Below, one piece after another: positions 22,110-33,761 of a DNA stretch of 64,000 nt. The notes beneath the pieces are model-generated. The model did no database searches. It was not told the DNA's origin and saw nothing but the letters and a program-made list of their open reading frames with translations. How positions within the stretch are numbered: the stretch's first letter is position 1; every line of letters begins with the position of its first letter. Position numbers and translations under genes: made by a program. Source of the stretch: Iris pallida (taxonomy: Eukaryota > Streptophyta > Magnoliopsida > Asparagales > Iridaceae); NCBI GenBank assembly GCA_029216955.1, contig JANAVB010004169.1:1-64000 (forward strand). The letters run 5' to 3'.

Positions 22110-23355
22110 GATTCAGTTAATTTGTGCGAAGGTATGTCAAGTGGAGAAGTTAGATGTTTGCCTGACAGTGCTTTTACGCATACTATTCTCCATGAACGTA
22201 AATAGTTTTTCTAATTGCATACCGAAGCACAATACTCTGACAACCCAACTAGGCCTATTCAACCTGATAAAGGGGCATGACAGCCATTTCATGTTGTCTA
22301 ATAGTATCAAATTTACTATTAAAGATGCTTTATATTCTTCTCGTGCTAAAAGAACATTGTTGGCTTTTAAGGATTATCCGAGAAAATAATTATCATGCTG
22401 AAACCACTGATGAAAATAGAGTGGAGTTCCCATACATACGCTCAGGAGTGTACATTTAAAAAGATGAAGACGTTTATGCGCTGCTTGATGGTTTGGGACA
22501 CCCGGGTGCGTTGTATCCTCAGTTCTACACACGAATATCACCTTATCCGTAGTAAGGATTTTGCTTATTTTAGTATGCTTTGCTAAGCATATTTCTCCAT
22601 ATTTTCTAAAGAGGATTTAGGAGATTTATGAACCTACCCAACCAACATGTGGACTATTTAAAGATTTTATGTTGTTGGTTGATGAAATGACTCATTAATC
22701 ACATGTATGCTTGTCGTCCAATCGAAAAGCTGCAACTCCTAGGTCAGCTGATTAAGCTACGGGCTTACCAGTTATATTATCACATAAAATTCAAAAGATT
22801 GGACATCAAAAACTTTTGATAGTTATTGTATGTTGTTGGGATTAAAATTGAACATTTGGTCCCCTATGTTCACACTGAGGCAACCTTGCATAAGCATTTA
22901 CTAAACGTATCCAGTCAATCACAAGAACTTTAGTGATGGATACCAAACTGTCCGTTTCTGTGTGGGCTATGCAATATTACATGCAACAATGTTGATTTGT
23001 TTGAGGTCCGTTGCCATCCAATCCTATTTGGCGTTACAGTTGGTTACTAGGTACGAACATAAAAGTTTTGTATTTATACATTTTAGGCGTGTCGTCGCAA
23101 CGTGGAAAAACAGGCTTTTAGAGGAAGATGAGAATCTATGTCGGTTATGATTTGCGATTGGTTATTCTCTGTTAGAGCCCTTGACATGCAATCTTTTACC
23201 GCAATATTTGCAGATAGTTACTTTCATGAGACATTATTTCCACCGTTATGGGAAGATAAGAATGTCACCGTTCATAAAAAAACAACGCAAATTTGACGTG
23301 GACACCAAAATGCCCTATCATGTGAACCCACGAAGAGAGTTCTTCCCAACTTAGA
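22110..23355 (+). pseudogene. Copia protease-integrase remnant
   Basis: Shifting frames encode a protease-like CLPDSAFTHTIL (about 22160), then SIKFTIKDALYSSRAKRTLLAFKDY (22309-22380), integrase-like pieces, WAMQYYMQQC/GYAILHATM (22962-22990), IYVGYD (near 23130) and FADSYFHETLFPPLW (about 23209-23253). The order follows copia pol up to the integrase C-terminus; RT is not seen. Many stops and frameshifts show an old insertion. Confidence 0.7.
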
Positions 23356-23930
23356 AAGACGACTACTTTGGCTTTGCCATGGTTGCACTCGTAGGAGGAA
23401 GGGAAGGATCTCGATTTGAAGGAAAAAGTCTAGTCGATTGTACTATTGAATGGTGTCGGATTTAGTGTAGACAGATGATAGAATTCGAGCTTATGGTATT
23501 TAGATTTCCAGAGAGGCGATTGGAAGAAAAATTCTAGATCTAGAAGTCATTTTCGAATGCGAGGCGTTGATCAGATATGGAAGTAGAGTACGTGGTTGGA
23601 GATGGAATGACGGTCGTTTGGATCTCGTTGATAGGATCTGGAAGCAGATGACGTAGCCGAAGATGAAATTGGTAGCTGTGCAGCCAACACTCAAGGAGAA
23701 ATGCACCAAAGAGTCGCGACTCTTTGCTGGAGGAGATTTGTTGGTGCAGCTCTAGAGAGGAGAAAGGCCCACAGGTAATGGGAACTTCGTCGGAAGGAGG
23801 AAGACAAGCTGATCAAGCCTTCTTTACCTTTTTCGTCTTCTTCTATTGCTGGAGATCACCACGAGATTCGACAAGGTTGGAATGATGATGAGAAGGCGGA
23901 TGGAGATTCGTCGGTGACTCTCGAGTGCAA
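23356..23930. other. Intronic stretch, probably leader of a minus-strand copia remnant
   Basis: I see no gene. The composition and polarity resemble the untranslated leader seen on the other side of the 23931-24416 MITE, so both may belong to one minus-strand copia fragment whose LTR begins at 24765. Confidence 0.3.
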
Positions 23931-24416
23931 GGTAGTCAAAGGCGCACGGTGCACTCGAGGCGCAAATGATCAATATCGTCCGAGGTGCAAGACACACTTA
24001 AGACGCGCGTCCGAGCAAAGCAAGGCGCAAAAATAAAAATAATAATGTAAATATAAATAAACAAATTAGTAATGTAAAAAATAAAATCAAATAACTAAAA
24101 CCAACAACATCATGTTAAAACATAACCAAGTGAAGTAGTAGAGTAGCAATATCATTAGTAGTAAACAGAACTAACAAGAGTTTTTTCAATACCAACTTTG
24201 GCAACCATGAAATGACTACTTCCCTTCCACTTGTATGAGGTAAGAACTATTTTTCTATCTCAAAGTTTTTTGTATAAAAGAAAGATAAGGCGCGTCTTTT
24301 CTTGGCTGCACCTTGCTGAAAGGCGCACCTTATGAGCGCCCGAAGAAAGGTTCCTCGCCTGGTGAGGTGTGAGGCACAGCTGTTGCGCCTTTCTGCGAGA
24401 CGCGCCTTTGACTACC
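23931..24416. mobile_element. AGGCGC-type MITE (486 bp)
   Basis: Perfect 15-bp terminal inverted repeats, ggtagtcaaaggcgc at the left and gcgcctttgactacc at the right, flank an AT-rich centre. Sub-ends are rich in aggcgc/gcgcct. The form fits a plant hAT-like MITE. The flanks (gagtgcaa and atgctcaa) agree at only half of eight positions, so the TSD is decayed or absent. Confidence 0.7.
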
Positions 24417-24751
24417 ATGCTCAAGAGTTGTTTTTGGTGGCTGGAGCTCGGGGTGGCTATTGATATGTAGAGGCTGAGCGTGGGATGGTGTAGAAGAGGA
24501 GACGTATCTGGTGGGTTTGTTTTACCCTCTTTGTGGTTGTTTGGGCTTAACAATGGAAGAGAAGAAGAAAGAAAGTTTTAGGATTTTTGTTTTTTGTTGT
24601 TGGCTACTTTGAATAGGGATTTGTGGAGAAGGAGAAGACTGGAAGGAGGAGATGCTGATCGAGGCTATGCTAGATCTGGGGTTTTGGGATGAAAGTCTTA
24701 GCGGAGAAGGAGCTAGAATGAAAGACTAGGATTTTATTTTGGAAAGAACAA

Positions 24752-24990
24752 GCTCTGGTAACCATGTAGAAATTAGAGACTACATTGTTACTACATGAGA
24801 TATCCTTCATTGATTGCATTGAGTACATATGTATAGGAGAGGGTGACCTTCCACTTTCATTTCTAATAAACATAGACTACCCACACACTAGTACACACTA
24901 TCTATAACACATGTCAATTGTTTCCAATCCTTGGTTTATTGAGAGAAAAATAAATTTCCCATACCAAGAGTACCTTAGTTTATATTATCC
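24752..24990 (-). repeat. Minus-strand copia LTR fragment with tRNA-Met-type primer site
   Basis: On the minus strand a candidate LTR end ttctaca is followed by tggttaccagagct, a decayed TGGTATCAGAGC site (24752-24764 on plus). The LTR would run right from 24765; its far end is not defined. The DNA to its left (24417-24750) would be the leader. Confidence 0.45.
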
Positions 24991-25704
24991 TAGTTGCAAG
25001 TGCTAGAATAGAGAGTACTGACGGATTGAAAAGCAAATGAAAATAACTACCTTCACATATAGGAGATTGGGAGACACACTGTGTCACTTTCTTCAAACAG
25101 TAAAACAACTGAGAAATGTTTGAAAAATCTGATTCCCTTGTTGTAAGAGTTGTGATTATCCTCATAAAGCCGTTTCCCTTCAGAATGTGCGCATCAGGAG
25201 TCGACTTTTAGAGAACTACTGAAATATAATTAATTAAGTTCTTGCTAACATGGCCAGAAACAGCTGTGAATAAGAAGACTTTGCTATGAAATCTCAAAAT
25301 CCAGGTGGTAGGTAAACAAACCTTTCTTTGTCAGGCGGTTAAGTATAGGGAAATCAGGATCAATATGCCAAATTCTCCTAGGCTAGTAAAGTGCGCGCCG
25401 AGTCCTATCATCAGTTTTGTCTGTAGGGAACTTTCTCCATCTTCCTGACACAAACCAATAGTAATTCATCAAAAAGCCTAGAATCATGCTGACTTGTGCT
25501 TATAGTGAACCAATATATATATATTTTTTTTGGCTTGCCCTCAACTTTTTGCTAACCTCTTTAGTAAGTCATGTTCAGTGTGCTCGCTGTGCTACTCCTG
25601 TAACTTCTCCTTTTATTACTATGTGCTAAACACTATTCATCAGTTTCATATCTGAATAGTTTCATCAGGATATATGGTATCTGAATAATTATATCTTCCT
25701 ATAG
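24991..25704. other. Intron 3' part without recognised features
   Basis: I see no gene or repeat. The pyrimidine-rich end ttatatcttcctatag supplies a normal branch and acceptor region for exon 2. Confidence 0.5.
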
Positions 25705-26125
25705 GTGTGCTCAACCGGCGGCCGAGTCTGTATTCTCAAATTTCACCCTCTTGCTAACTGAGGATCCCATTGAGGAACTTGACAATGAGATCAACATGGG
25801 GGTGATGTATGGAGAAGACAAGTCCAAAATCTCTACTGGAGTCGCGAATGCTGAAGAAGAGGATGATGAGAAAGAAATAGACCCGGATGACAAGCTCTAC
25901 TTTCCACAAGAAGAGAGAGAAATTGACATCTCCAAACATATAAGGGACATTGTGCATGTAGAGATCACAATCAATGCTATATGTGATGCAAGCTGCAAGG
26001 GTTTGTGTCTAAAGTGCGGCACGAACTTGAATAAGAAGAGCTGTAATTGTAATAGAGAGGAGGTAGAGGACCGTAAAGAAAGTGGGCCTCTCAAGAACTT
26101 GAGAAAGCAAATGCAGCAAAAATGA
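25705..26125 (+). CDS. YceD/DUF177 homologue, chloroplastic, exon 2
   Basis: Starts after AG at 25704 and continues the frame of exon 1 (NR|CAQPAAESVFSNFTLLLTEDP). It contains an acidic segment (ANAEEEDDEKEIDPDDKLYF) and the family's cysteine cluster CKGLCLKCGTNLNKKSCNC (about 25990-26055), the conserved C-terminal CX2C signature of DUF177, likely metal-binding. It ends with a basic tail and a TGA at 26123-26125. A helical segment with HIRDIVHVEI precedes the cluster, also typical. The complete CDS is 984 bases, with no stop or frameshift despite the repeat-laden intron, so the gene appears functional. Confidence 0.9.
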
Positions 26126-26731
26126 AGATCTTCTTGTTAGGATTTGAAGGAACAGTATATTTGTGTCTGTTTGACATTTTTGTAGGTTGAATATAACAAA
26201 GGCATTCTCGAATGGTTATCCCTATTTTTTGTTGAGTTTCTATACTACGTATCTATGTCTACGTTGCATTCTGTTTAATATAGAAATCTAATTATAAATA
26301 GATGTCTCCACTGGTTGGTTTCTATATTTATTAATATCCTACGTGGTATTAAGCAAAAAACAAAAACAGATTTTATTTGGCGGTATTTTCTTTGCAGCCA
26401 CTTGGCTTAGCCTCTACTTCAAGAAACAAGTATTTGAGTTTCGTAAAATGAATTAAATGCATGGCTGAAGATGTGATGCGTTGTAGACTTGGTGTATATT
26501 TAGGAATTTTGCCATCTTCACGGGGTGTTGACTGCTCCTGGTGGTATACAAAACATCCTCGTGAAGGAGAGATGGAGACTTGCACCAACCTACAGTAGTT
26601 TTTTCAACTCCTATTTCATTAAAGATTCACATGATCTCGAACGCTCTCTTTGCCCTTTTAACTGTGTCAGCGTTTACTCTTGAGTCTATAAATATGACTT
26701 TTGTTGGATTTGTTTCACAGACGAACACAAG
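26126..26731 (+). other. 3' UTR and intergenic spacer
   Basis: The 3' UTR of the YceD-like gene should lie in the first ~200 bases. No clear AATAAA is seen; gtttaatata near 26271 is a possible weak signal. Nothing else is recognised until a pyrimidine-rich tract ending ttgtttcacag at 26720, a good splice acceptor for the next exon. Confidence 0.4.
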
Positions 26732-27076
26732 ATGACGAGAGGAGAGGAGTATTACTATGACGAGACGGCGAGAGGAGATGACTATTACTATGACGAGGAG
26801 GATCAAGAGGAGGAAGGAGAAGAGGAGTGCAGGAATGCTGCTGCAGTGCCAGTGCCTCTGCTGGAGCTGCCACAGTTCGAATGGCGGACGTGCGAGCGGA
26901 TAGAGAAGGTGGCGGCGGTGGTGGCGTGCACCCCGTCCGCGGAGCTGTTCTTCATGCAGCTCATGAGCGGAGACGAAGACTTCGAATTCATGAGTCCGGG
27001 CCACGATTGCTACTGCTACTATCGGCAGCGCATCGGTGAGCTACGGATGAAGCCTCGCCTTCTCTACTCCCTCTAG
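26721..27076 (+). CDS. SURP (SWAP) domain exon, partial gene
   Basis: The frame from ATG 26732 begins with a Tyr/Asp/Glu-rich low-complexity segment (EEYYYDETARGDDYYYDEED). It then gives IEKVAAVVACTPSAELFFMQLMSG, DFEFMSPGHD and YCYYRQRI. This matches the SURP module of splicing factors (helix, [F]-x-F[LM]-xPxH, then YYRxRL). It is bounded by a good acceptor (cacag, 26720) and a possible donor after CGCATCG (gtgagc, about 27034). Otherwise it ends at TAG 27074-27076. No other exon was found, so it may be an exon of a larger gene, a short gene or a captured fragment. Confidence 0.5.
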
Positions 27077-28080
27077 TCATGTCACACTATATGATGGATG
27101 GATGATACATGCATGTGAGAGAAACTCTTGATAGCAGCATGGAAAGATCAATACAAATTCAATTGTTTTGTTCATATTATAGCTGAATTAAAGTTTAATT
27201 TGTTCTCTGTGGTTGCAATCTCTATATTAGAGGTCACTGTTCAATCGCTTCAGAAGAAAAAAACATTGCTCGAAGCGAGGCCTGTGTATGCCCATCAACA
27301 ACAATATTCATCACCCTTTAGATCATAACAAGGTTCGCATATGGATGCCCAATTCTCATAGTTCTCCTTTTACAACTTAAAATTTTGTGTATGGACAGTT
27401 GAACTTCATTTCTTCTAAATTGTATAACGGCTCTGATACCAATTTCCAAATAGGGCATAAAATTGGTTGGCTTTCGTTATACTCCGTTCACTGCTTGTTT
27501 TTTTAGCACACGAGGAAAGGAGAGGAAAGCTTAACAAATATTATCGTGGAGAGCTAAATCTAAGTAACTTACAAGGTTAGTAACTAGGGTGATTAACTAA
27601 GTATAGTTTTAACAATGAATTGGAAAACTGATCTGAAACTTGTTATGCATAAATAAATAATTTCACAACTTTAAATTGTCTCTCTTTATCGAAGGCTTAT
27701 AACTCGACGAGTTTGTAACTCCCAATAAGATATGCAGCGCTTGATGTGACCAAACTACGAACATAATGATGAAGTAAATGTTGCGGTTGTTACACTTCAT
27801 ATTTACTTAGGATAGTCCATTACTTAGGATAACACATATTTTTTGTAATTTTTACTTAGGACAGTTTCAAATTTACTTTGGGTTGTCCAACCTTCCGTAC
27901 CTTTCCAAAACCTTTAATTCTAAATTTTTATTCTCCCTCTTCAAATTTTCAAACTCATTTCTCTCCAACTCCTCCAATTCCATGAAATGCCTAAAATAGT
28001 TAGATAAAATAGTTTTAGAACTAATTTATGGTTGATATACGAACTTTCGAATCCTAAAAATTAAATTTAGTGTTTCAAAA
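27077..28080. other. Intergenic, no gene seen
   Basis: AT-rich DNA with no coding frame. A sequence ggctctgataccaat (27429-27443) is the reverse of a tRNA-Met primer site and may mark the junction of a lost minus-strand LTR element, but no LTR or coding remnant supports it. Confidence 0.4.
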
Positions 28081-28109
28081 ACCGAACATAGTCGGCAATC
28101 AGGCTTCAA

Positions 28110-28790
28110 ACCAACAGGACTGTAAGCAAATGCTACAGTTATATAGTACATATAGGACTGTAGAATATTCCTACAGTTCTATAGTATATATAGGACTGTA
28201 GGAAATCCTACAGTTCTATAGTATCTGTAGGACTGTAGAAAATCCTACAATCCTATATATAAGCAAGACTTTAGAATTTTTTAAGTCCTAAAGGATTGGG
28301 AGCCAAAATACATGTTGGCCGCAAGTTTCAGTTAGGACTATCAACTAGCTGACAGTCCTATCATAATTTAGGACTATTAAGTTTGTTGACAGTCCTAAAT
28401 GATTGGAGGCTTTAATATACTGACAATGAATTTCAATTAGGATTGTTAACTTTGTTGACAGTCCTAATCTCTTATAGGACTGTCAATTTGTTTACAGTCC
28501 TACATTATGGTAGGACTATCAACTTTGTTGACGGACCTAAAATAAAAATTTGGGCTTCCCTAAAGCAAAAAACTTGAGTATATGGAATTGAACTAATTTG
28601 CTAATTCTATCAATTGAGTTTCAGTTAGGGCTGTCAACTTTGTTGACAGTCCTAACCTCTTATAGGACTGTCAACAAAATTTGTTGATAGTCATACATTA
28701 TAGCAGGACTATCAACTTTGTTGACAGTCATACATTATAGTAGGACTATCAACTTTGTTGACAGTTCTAAAGTAAAAATTTGGGCTGCCT
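28110..28790. repeat. Array of AGGACTGT...ACAGTCCT palindromes
   Basis: A first part has units like ggactgtaggaaatcctacag; a second part has units like aggactgtcaactttgttgacagtcct in about nine variable copies. Each unit can fold as a short hairpin. The outer arms (aggact/agtcct) match the array at 16650-16980 but the inner sequence differs. Confidence 0.75.
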
Positions 28791-28949
28791 CAAGCAAAAA
28801 AATTAAGTGACAAACTTGTAAATAAACAAAAAAAATTGGACTGTCCTAAACATTTTTGAAGTACCTATATAAATTTCCTTATAGAAACAACCATCATGTC
28901 ACATGAATTTGTTCATCAACAACCTGCACATTCGAACATGAGCAAAGCT

Positions 28950-29557
28950 AATCAGTGATACTATGCATATCTTCCACTCTTAACCCAATAGGGGATGCAA
29001 ACCAAAGAGCTTTGACGGTTATGCACTGCAAGTAGATGGTTGTAGGTTTCTTCCTCCAGGCCACATAACGGGCATGATTTATCAGATATCTGGATGTGCT
29101 TCCCTATTGATGATTTCATAGGTAATGCATCTTGAATAAGTTTTCAAATGAAGTGAGAAACTTTAGGAAGTAGAATTTTTATTTTCCAGTGTTTCTTTCA
29201 GTTGAAATAGTTTATGTCAGAGATAGAAGAATAGGAAGTATAATGTCAAATAGATTCATAATCGAATTTTGCTGAAAATCCACTATTAAAGAGTCCTCGC
29301 CTTCACCTGCATTGAGATTAATCTTCAGTATCTTTATGGCTTAATAAGGATGGAAAAGTTGATGAATAATAGTAGAATTCCATTCTTTTGTTTCCAGATT
29401 GAATAGATTACGAACAAGTTGAGGTTGAAGGTGTTCATGACGTGAAGCATCGACTTTGAATCCAGGCATAGTTGGGATCCAAGGATCACTCCAAATATTG
29501 GTCCATCCATCACTTATTCCCCAACAAGCACTCGTGGTAAGAATGTCCCGACGTTGC
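28950..29557 (-). pseudogene. LINE ORF2 C-terminal remnant
   Basis: On the minus strand broken frames give GWTNIWSDPWIP (about 29500), then KVSHFIWKLIQDALPMKSSI and ISDKSCPLCGLEEETYNHLL (about 29160-29040). These are the post-RT region and zf-RVT zinc-finger motif of plant LINEs (W.DPWIP; WK...P.K..HF.W....ALP; CPLCG..EE..HL). The upstream RT is not in the window on this side: an LTR begins at 29558 and seems to have interrupted it. Confidence 0.7.
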
Positions 29558-31428
29558 TATCACGACCCGCACCCGGAATAAGGACACGAGCACGTGGTTA
29601 CGCCCAGTCTACGCCACAGCATCGATGGTAGAACGCTGTCTAGGTCAACAGTACTAACTAACACAACTCATGAATATATATCACAACCTGTCAATGATAT
29701 CTCATCTCTAAAAGGAGACAATATAATGATAATATTCATACTCAATCATAATAAACTATAAGGAAGATAAACTACACGATAATGACATAAAAGATATGAA
29801 ATGATAATCTAAGAGAAGTCTAGATGCATAACATAAATCTAATCCATAACTAAAGTCTACAAGTCTATCTATCTCAACATAACATAAATATCAGAATAAT
29901 AACATCTCCATGTGTCAAAAGCTGGAGACAAATCCAGTACTAATAGCTAACTAGCTAGGTCGTTACTAGTGGTGTCTCCTATACTTGAACAGCCTCCTCC
30001 TGTGGCTCCTGGGCGTATCCGTCATCTACTCCGGGTCCATAATAAGTAGGACAAAGTTCTCTAGATCCTCTGAAAAATGTTATCCAGTCAGGATTGGAGT
30101 GAAGTACATAAACTAACAGCAGTTCCATTAAATTGATGAAAACTATAAATACAGTAAGTAATGAAATACATGATGTAAAAGTAATATTGAATAAGGAGAA
30201 AACAGGAAAACAAGTAATCATATCATAGGCAAATATAAACTGTAAGTAATCATGAGAATAAATGTATCAGCAGGTATTAACTGGAATAGAGCATGAACTA
30301 CTAATATGTGCCTTAAAATATTAGTTTATTATATGATCGGCTTGGAACAAGATCATGCTATTCCATATGACTAGCTATGCGTAAGTATAGTAATAGATCA
30401 GACCAGTTATATATGGAAAACTATGCACAAGTACATGTAAGATCAGGCTACACCCTACGTGAGCTGATGGTGAGCTATGCACAAATATTTGGGACATGAT
30501 CACATAATCTACAAATATTTCTCCATCCTTCGACTAGTACGATCGATCCAATCATGACTCCTTATGACAGGTATCATTATACTATCCCGTGTATCCTCGT
30601 GTCAGGAATCAAGTATAACACTAAAAACTGATATCATAGAAATTATCAAGATAACGAAAACTGTCAAAGAATGTACTCGCCTGTGGTCCTGATCTGTAAA
30701 CATAAATCAGTGTCTGAACTGGAGTCCAAGTGAACTAAATATGAATTTCATGTTAAAGAGTAATTTGGAATCATAAACAAGCTTAACTAACCTTAAACTA
30801 TATTTTTATGTCCATTTTAGGTCAATTCTAGGTCAATCGGGTAAAACTAGGTCTTGTTTATACCCTATGTAGCATACCACGCCTCTAGTACATTTACCGT
30901 ATTTTCTATGTATATAAATACCTATGGTTATCTACCCTCGACTCTTGATACTTATATGAATAAATATGTATCCTAGTTTCCCTACTATTGATACTAGGAT
31001 ACCTATATCCTTCTGGTTACCCATATACTAGGATATGTATCCCTTACATACTCAAATACATATTTTCATATATACATACATATAAGCTATTCCTATAGGA
31101 TTACCTAGACTACCTATACTTATATAGATATTTAGTTACATAGGTTACCCATTACCATATCCTACCCATGTCCAACCAACCATATCACCCCTTTCCATAC
31201 CTTACTATACCCTATCAATATTCCCTATACCATATATCATATACCAATTACCTAGACCCTGCCACACTATTTTCCCTAATTACCTATCCCTCTATGATAT
31301 ATTATTGTATTACATGATATACCATATCATTCCATACTCCTATGCTTACCCTCACATGACACACACACATTAAATACTGTACCTATTGGCACCCACCTGA
31401 TACAACTCTGAACCTAGTAGCTTACTAG
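29558..31428 (-). repeat. Reverse-oriented LTR related to copies A and B
   Basis: The first ~95 bases (tatcacgacccgcacc...) are the reverse complement of the 3' end of LTR A/B with substitutions (TGTC to TATC at the tip). Further matches include actcgcctgt near 30676 and a stretch with several GTCAA motifs near 30823. It is clearly more divergent than A is from B. It is interrupted at 31429 by a solo LTR and continues beyond 32676 for an unknown length. The candidate TSD at the left is gttgc (29553-29557); no partner was confirmed. Confidence 0.6.
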
Positions 31429-32675
31429 ATACATGTTAGGGTTATATGCTAAAAGTATCATTTTTGTATTAACTTTATTTCCTTAAATTTTGAATGAGAA
31501 AAATATGGACAATGTTTGCATATTGTATTTGTTACAAGTGTTGATGCAAGTGTCTGATACTCTACATTGTAGATAATATGGTGTGTGGTGTCACACAGAA
31601 GATTATATTATCAGTTTCCTATGGAATATATAAATGGTTCACAACCTAGATGGACTTGGACAATCTATTGGAAATGTTGTAGTGTAATATGGTATTAGTC
31701 TATCTTGAATATAGATTTACATTAGTACACTTTGTGTGTATTGAACAAGATCACTTGAGGTTGTTCTCTTTGTAATGACTACGTAAGAGAACAGACACCT
31801 CTGTTATTATGGATGCTTGTGATCTTAATCCGGATATAATAACAGACATGTATATGCAGTGTGCATTACTTTGACTCATATAAGAGTAAGATTCATTATG
31901 GGTCAACAATCTCTATGAATTGGGTAATAATATTGTATGTATGATGAGATGTTGATTATAAAAGGAATCCATGTCCCGATACGTCGAGTTGATGATGTCC
32001 CCTTAAGGAGCTCATAAGGATTGTCATGTAAACCCTGCAGGTGGATTATATCCGACATGACAAATAAAGTTGAGTGGTACTACTTAAGGATAAAAGATGT
32101 CGATCAATATAGTTGTCAGTAACTTAATCTGATCGACGGACATTCGATATCTTAACATGGGGAGCTAAACGAGCTTATAATAGAAGGAGGCCACAACCAT
32201 AATTTGGGATTAGGAAGGTGGTGCAACAATAGCTCATTAGTGGATCAAGTTATTGTTAATGGGCCTGGGTTGTGTGTTCGGGCTGAACACAGGACACCCA
32301 GATCCGTTAGGAGACCTAACCCTAACTTCTCCTCATGGTTCCTGCCATAGCCTTATATATATATCCTCTATTCTCTGGACGACAAATGGTCATTAGAACT
32401 AAGAAGCTTTCTCTAAATTCGTGATCCACATAAGGAGAGGAAGAAGGGACTGCCAAGGAGAAAAAAGGTTGGAAGATCGTCGCCCACACACGTCCAACTC
32501 GAGGAAGGAATACGTGCAGAAGATCTTGGGGTCGTGATTGCTTGAGATTACTATAATTTGTGAATCCTAGTTTTCGTCTATGAAGGGTTAGAACACGTTC
32601 ATATCTGTTTAACTTTCTATCAATCAATACGTATACCAAACTAGGGTCCTGGGAATCCCCACTTCCATCAATACA
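31429..32675 (+). mobile_element. Solo LTR with 5-bp TSD (ATACA)
   Basis: A 1237-bp unit (31434-32670) starts TGTTAGGGTTATATGC and ends CCCACTTCCATCA. It is bracketed by ATACA at 31429-31433 and 32671-32675. A TATA stretch (cttatatatatatcc, about 32351) fits plus-strand transcription. No internal coding region is attached, so it is a solo LTR formed by LTR-LTR recombination. The copia or gypsy origin is not determined. Confidence 0.75.
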
Positions 32676-33761
32676 CTCATCCATCTATCTTAACACTCAG
32701 CTACACATATAGACCCTCATGCTGTTAACAGTTCCTCCCTACCTGTTGTTACTAAGCCTACTGCAGATTTACACTGTAGGCTTGCCTATATAGAGAAATC
32801 TTCTCCCATTTTCTATTGTCCTACTGTACTATAGTATGTCACTGCATACTGTTGCAGTTTATGACTGAACCTGCACACATAATCACTTACAGTACTCTAT
32901 ACAGTTGATACTACCATCTAGCAGACGGCACACGCAAGCAGTTAACTGCACTACTGCACAGGTAAGCTGCCTACCTCCTTAACTCCTCACGCACTACCTA
33001 TACTACCCAAACTGCTACCAACTAATCTTAAGTATGCATTATGCACTAGTAGTGGCAGCCACTGCTGCAAGTAATGGTCCCTTACCTAGGAGACTGCTCT
33101 ACATCTACCTAGCCTACTACCCTTCTCCCTATTACAACTACTGCTGTTACAAAATAGGACTGCACAGGTCCAGACTGATTGTACACCCTGCGTGCAATCC
33201 CCTACTCTACACACAATTACACATGCTTTGCCTATACATAAACATTCCCTAAGATAATCTAATGAGTACTCTCTATATATACATAATAGGATACACCTAA
33301 GGTACACATATGTTGTACCCAATTTCATTTACCAATTCCCTCTTATACACACAACTTATGCATTTATATGCTGCTGCACTACACCCCTTCACAAAACTGT
33401 TGCACACCCTCTAAGCTTTGCCAATATCCCTTATTCCTAATGTCACAAACACTCACCCAAAAACAACCCATCTGTGTATTGATACACAGGTATACCGATA
33501 TCCTACTGCTACTTTTATTGGTGCTACTACTGCTGTTAGCTCTTCTACTATTGCTGCTATTGCTTGCTAATATTGTGCTAATAGGCCTGCTGTGTTGGTC
33601 TTCCTATTGCTGCTGCTATTGCAAAGTTGCTTGCAAATGTGTGCAGCAACTGTTGTTGTTGTTTGGGCAAGCAGTACTAAGCTGCTGCTTGTGCCATTGC
33701 TCCGCTTAACCCTGCTGCTGCTAATGCAGTTGTTAACTGCTGCTGTTGGCAGCAAGTTTCT
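32676..33761. other. Non-coding, CTG/TAC-rich stretch
   Basis: Nothing coding is recognised. From 33505 the sequence is rich in ctgctgc and ttgctgct motifs. It may be the rest of the interrupted reverse LTR element. Confidence 0.4.

Larger units (their letters stand above)
19335..23355 (+). mobile_element. Decayed Ty1/copia element in the intron
   Basis: A 223-bp 5' LTR (19335-19557) is followed by a cattatcaggacac primer-site-like segment, a repeat-filled leader (19700-21720), and degenerate protease-integrase sequence (22110-23355). No 3' LTR was found. The short LTR, the primer-site form and the wording FTIKDALYSSRAKRTLLAFKDY fit the copia group often called Ivana/Oryco. It sits in the sense direction of the host gene. 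Confidence 0.65.
18110..25704 (+). other. 7.6-kb intron of the YceD-like gene
   Basis: It begins GTGACA and ends ...ctataG with AG at 25703-25704. Joining the exons keeps the frame exactly (phase 2). The first 1.2 kb shows no gene. It has a T run near 18311-18326, a G run (19145-19172) and a TA microsatellite (about 19285-19334). The rest holds a decayed copia element, two MITEs and a minus-strand LTR fragment, described separately. Confidence 0.85.

Noticed and set aside
22700..22760. Possible tRNA-like sequence
   Set aside because: It is explained by decayed copia integrase coding and no cloverleaf could be drawn.
24260..24873. ORFs of 67-97 codons on the minus strand in the intron
   Set aside because: They overlap a MITE and an LTR/leader junction and show no domain or codon signal.
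27429..27443. tRNA-Met primer site marking an LTR element
   Set aside because: No LTR, TSD or coding remnant could be found beside it; kept only as a note.
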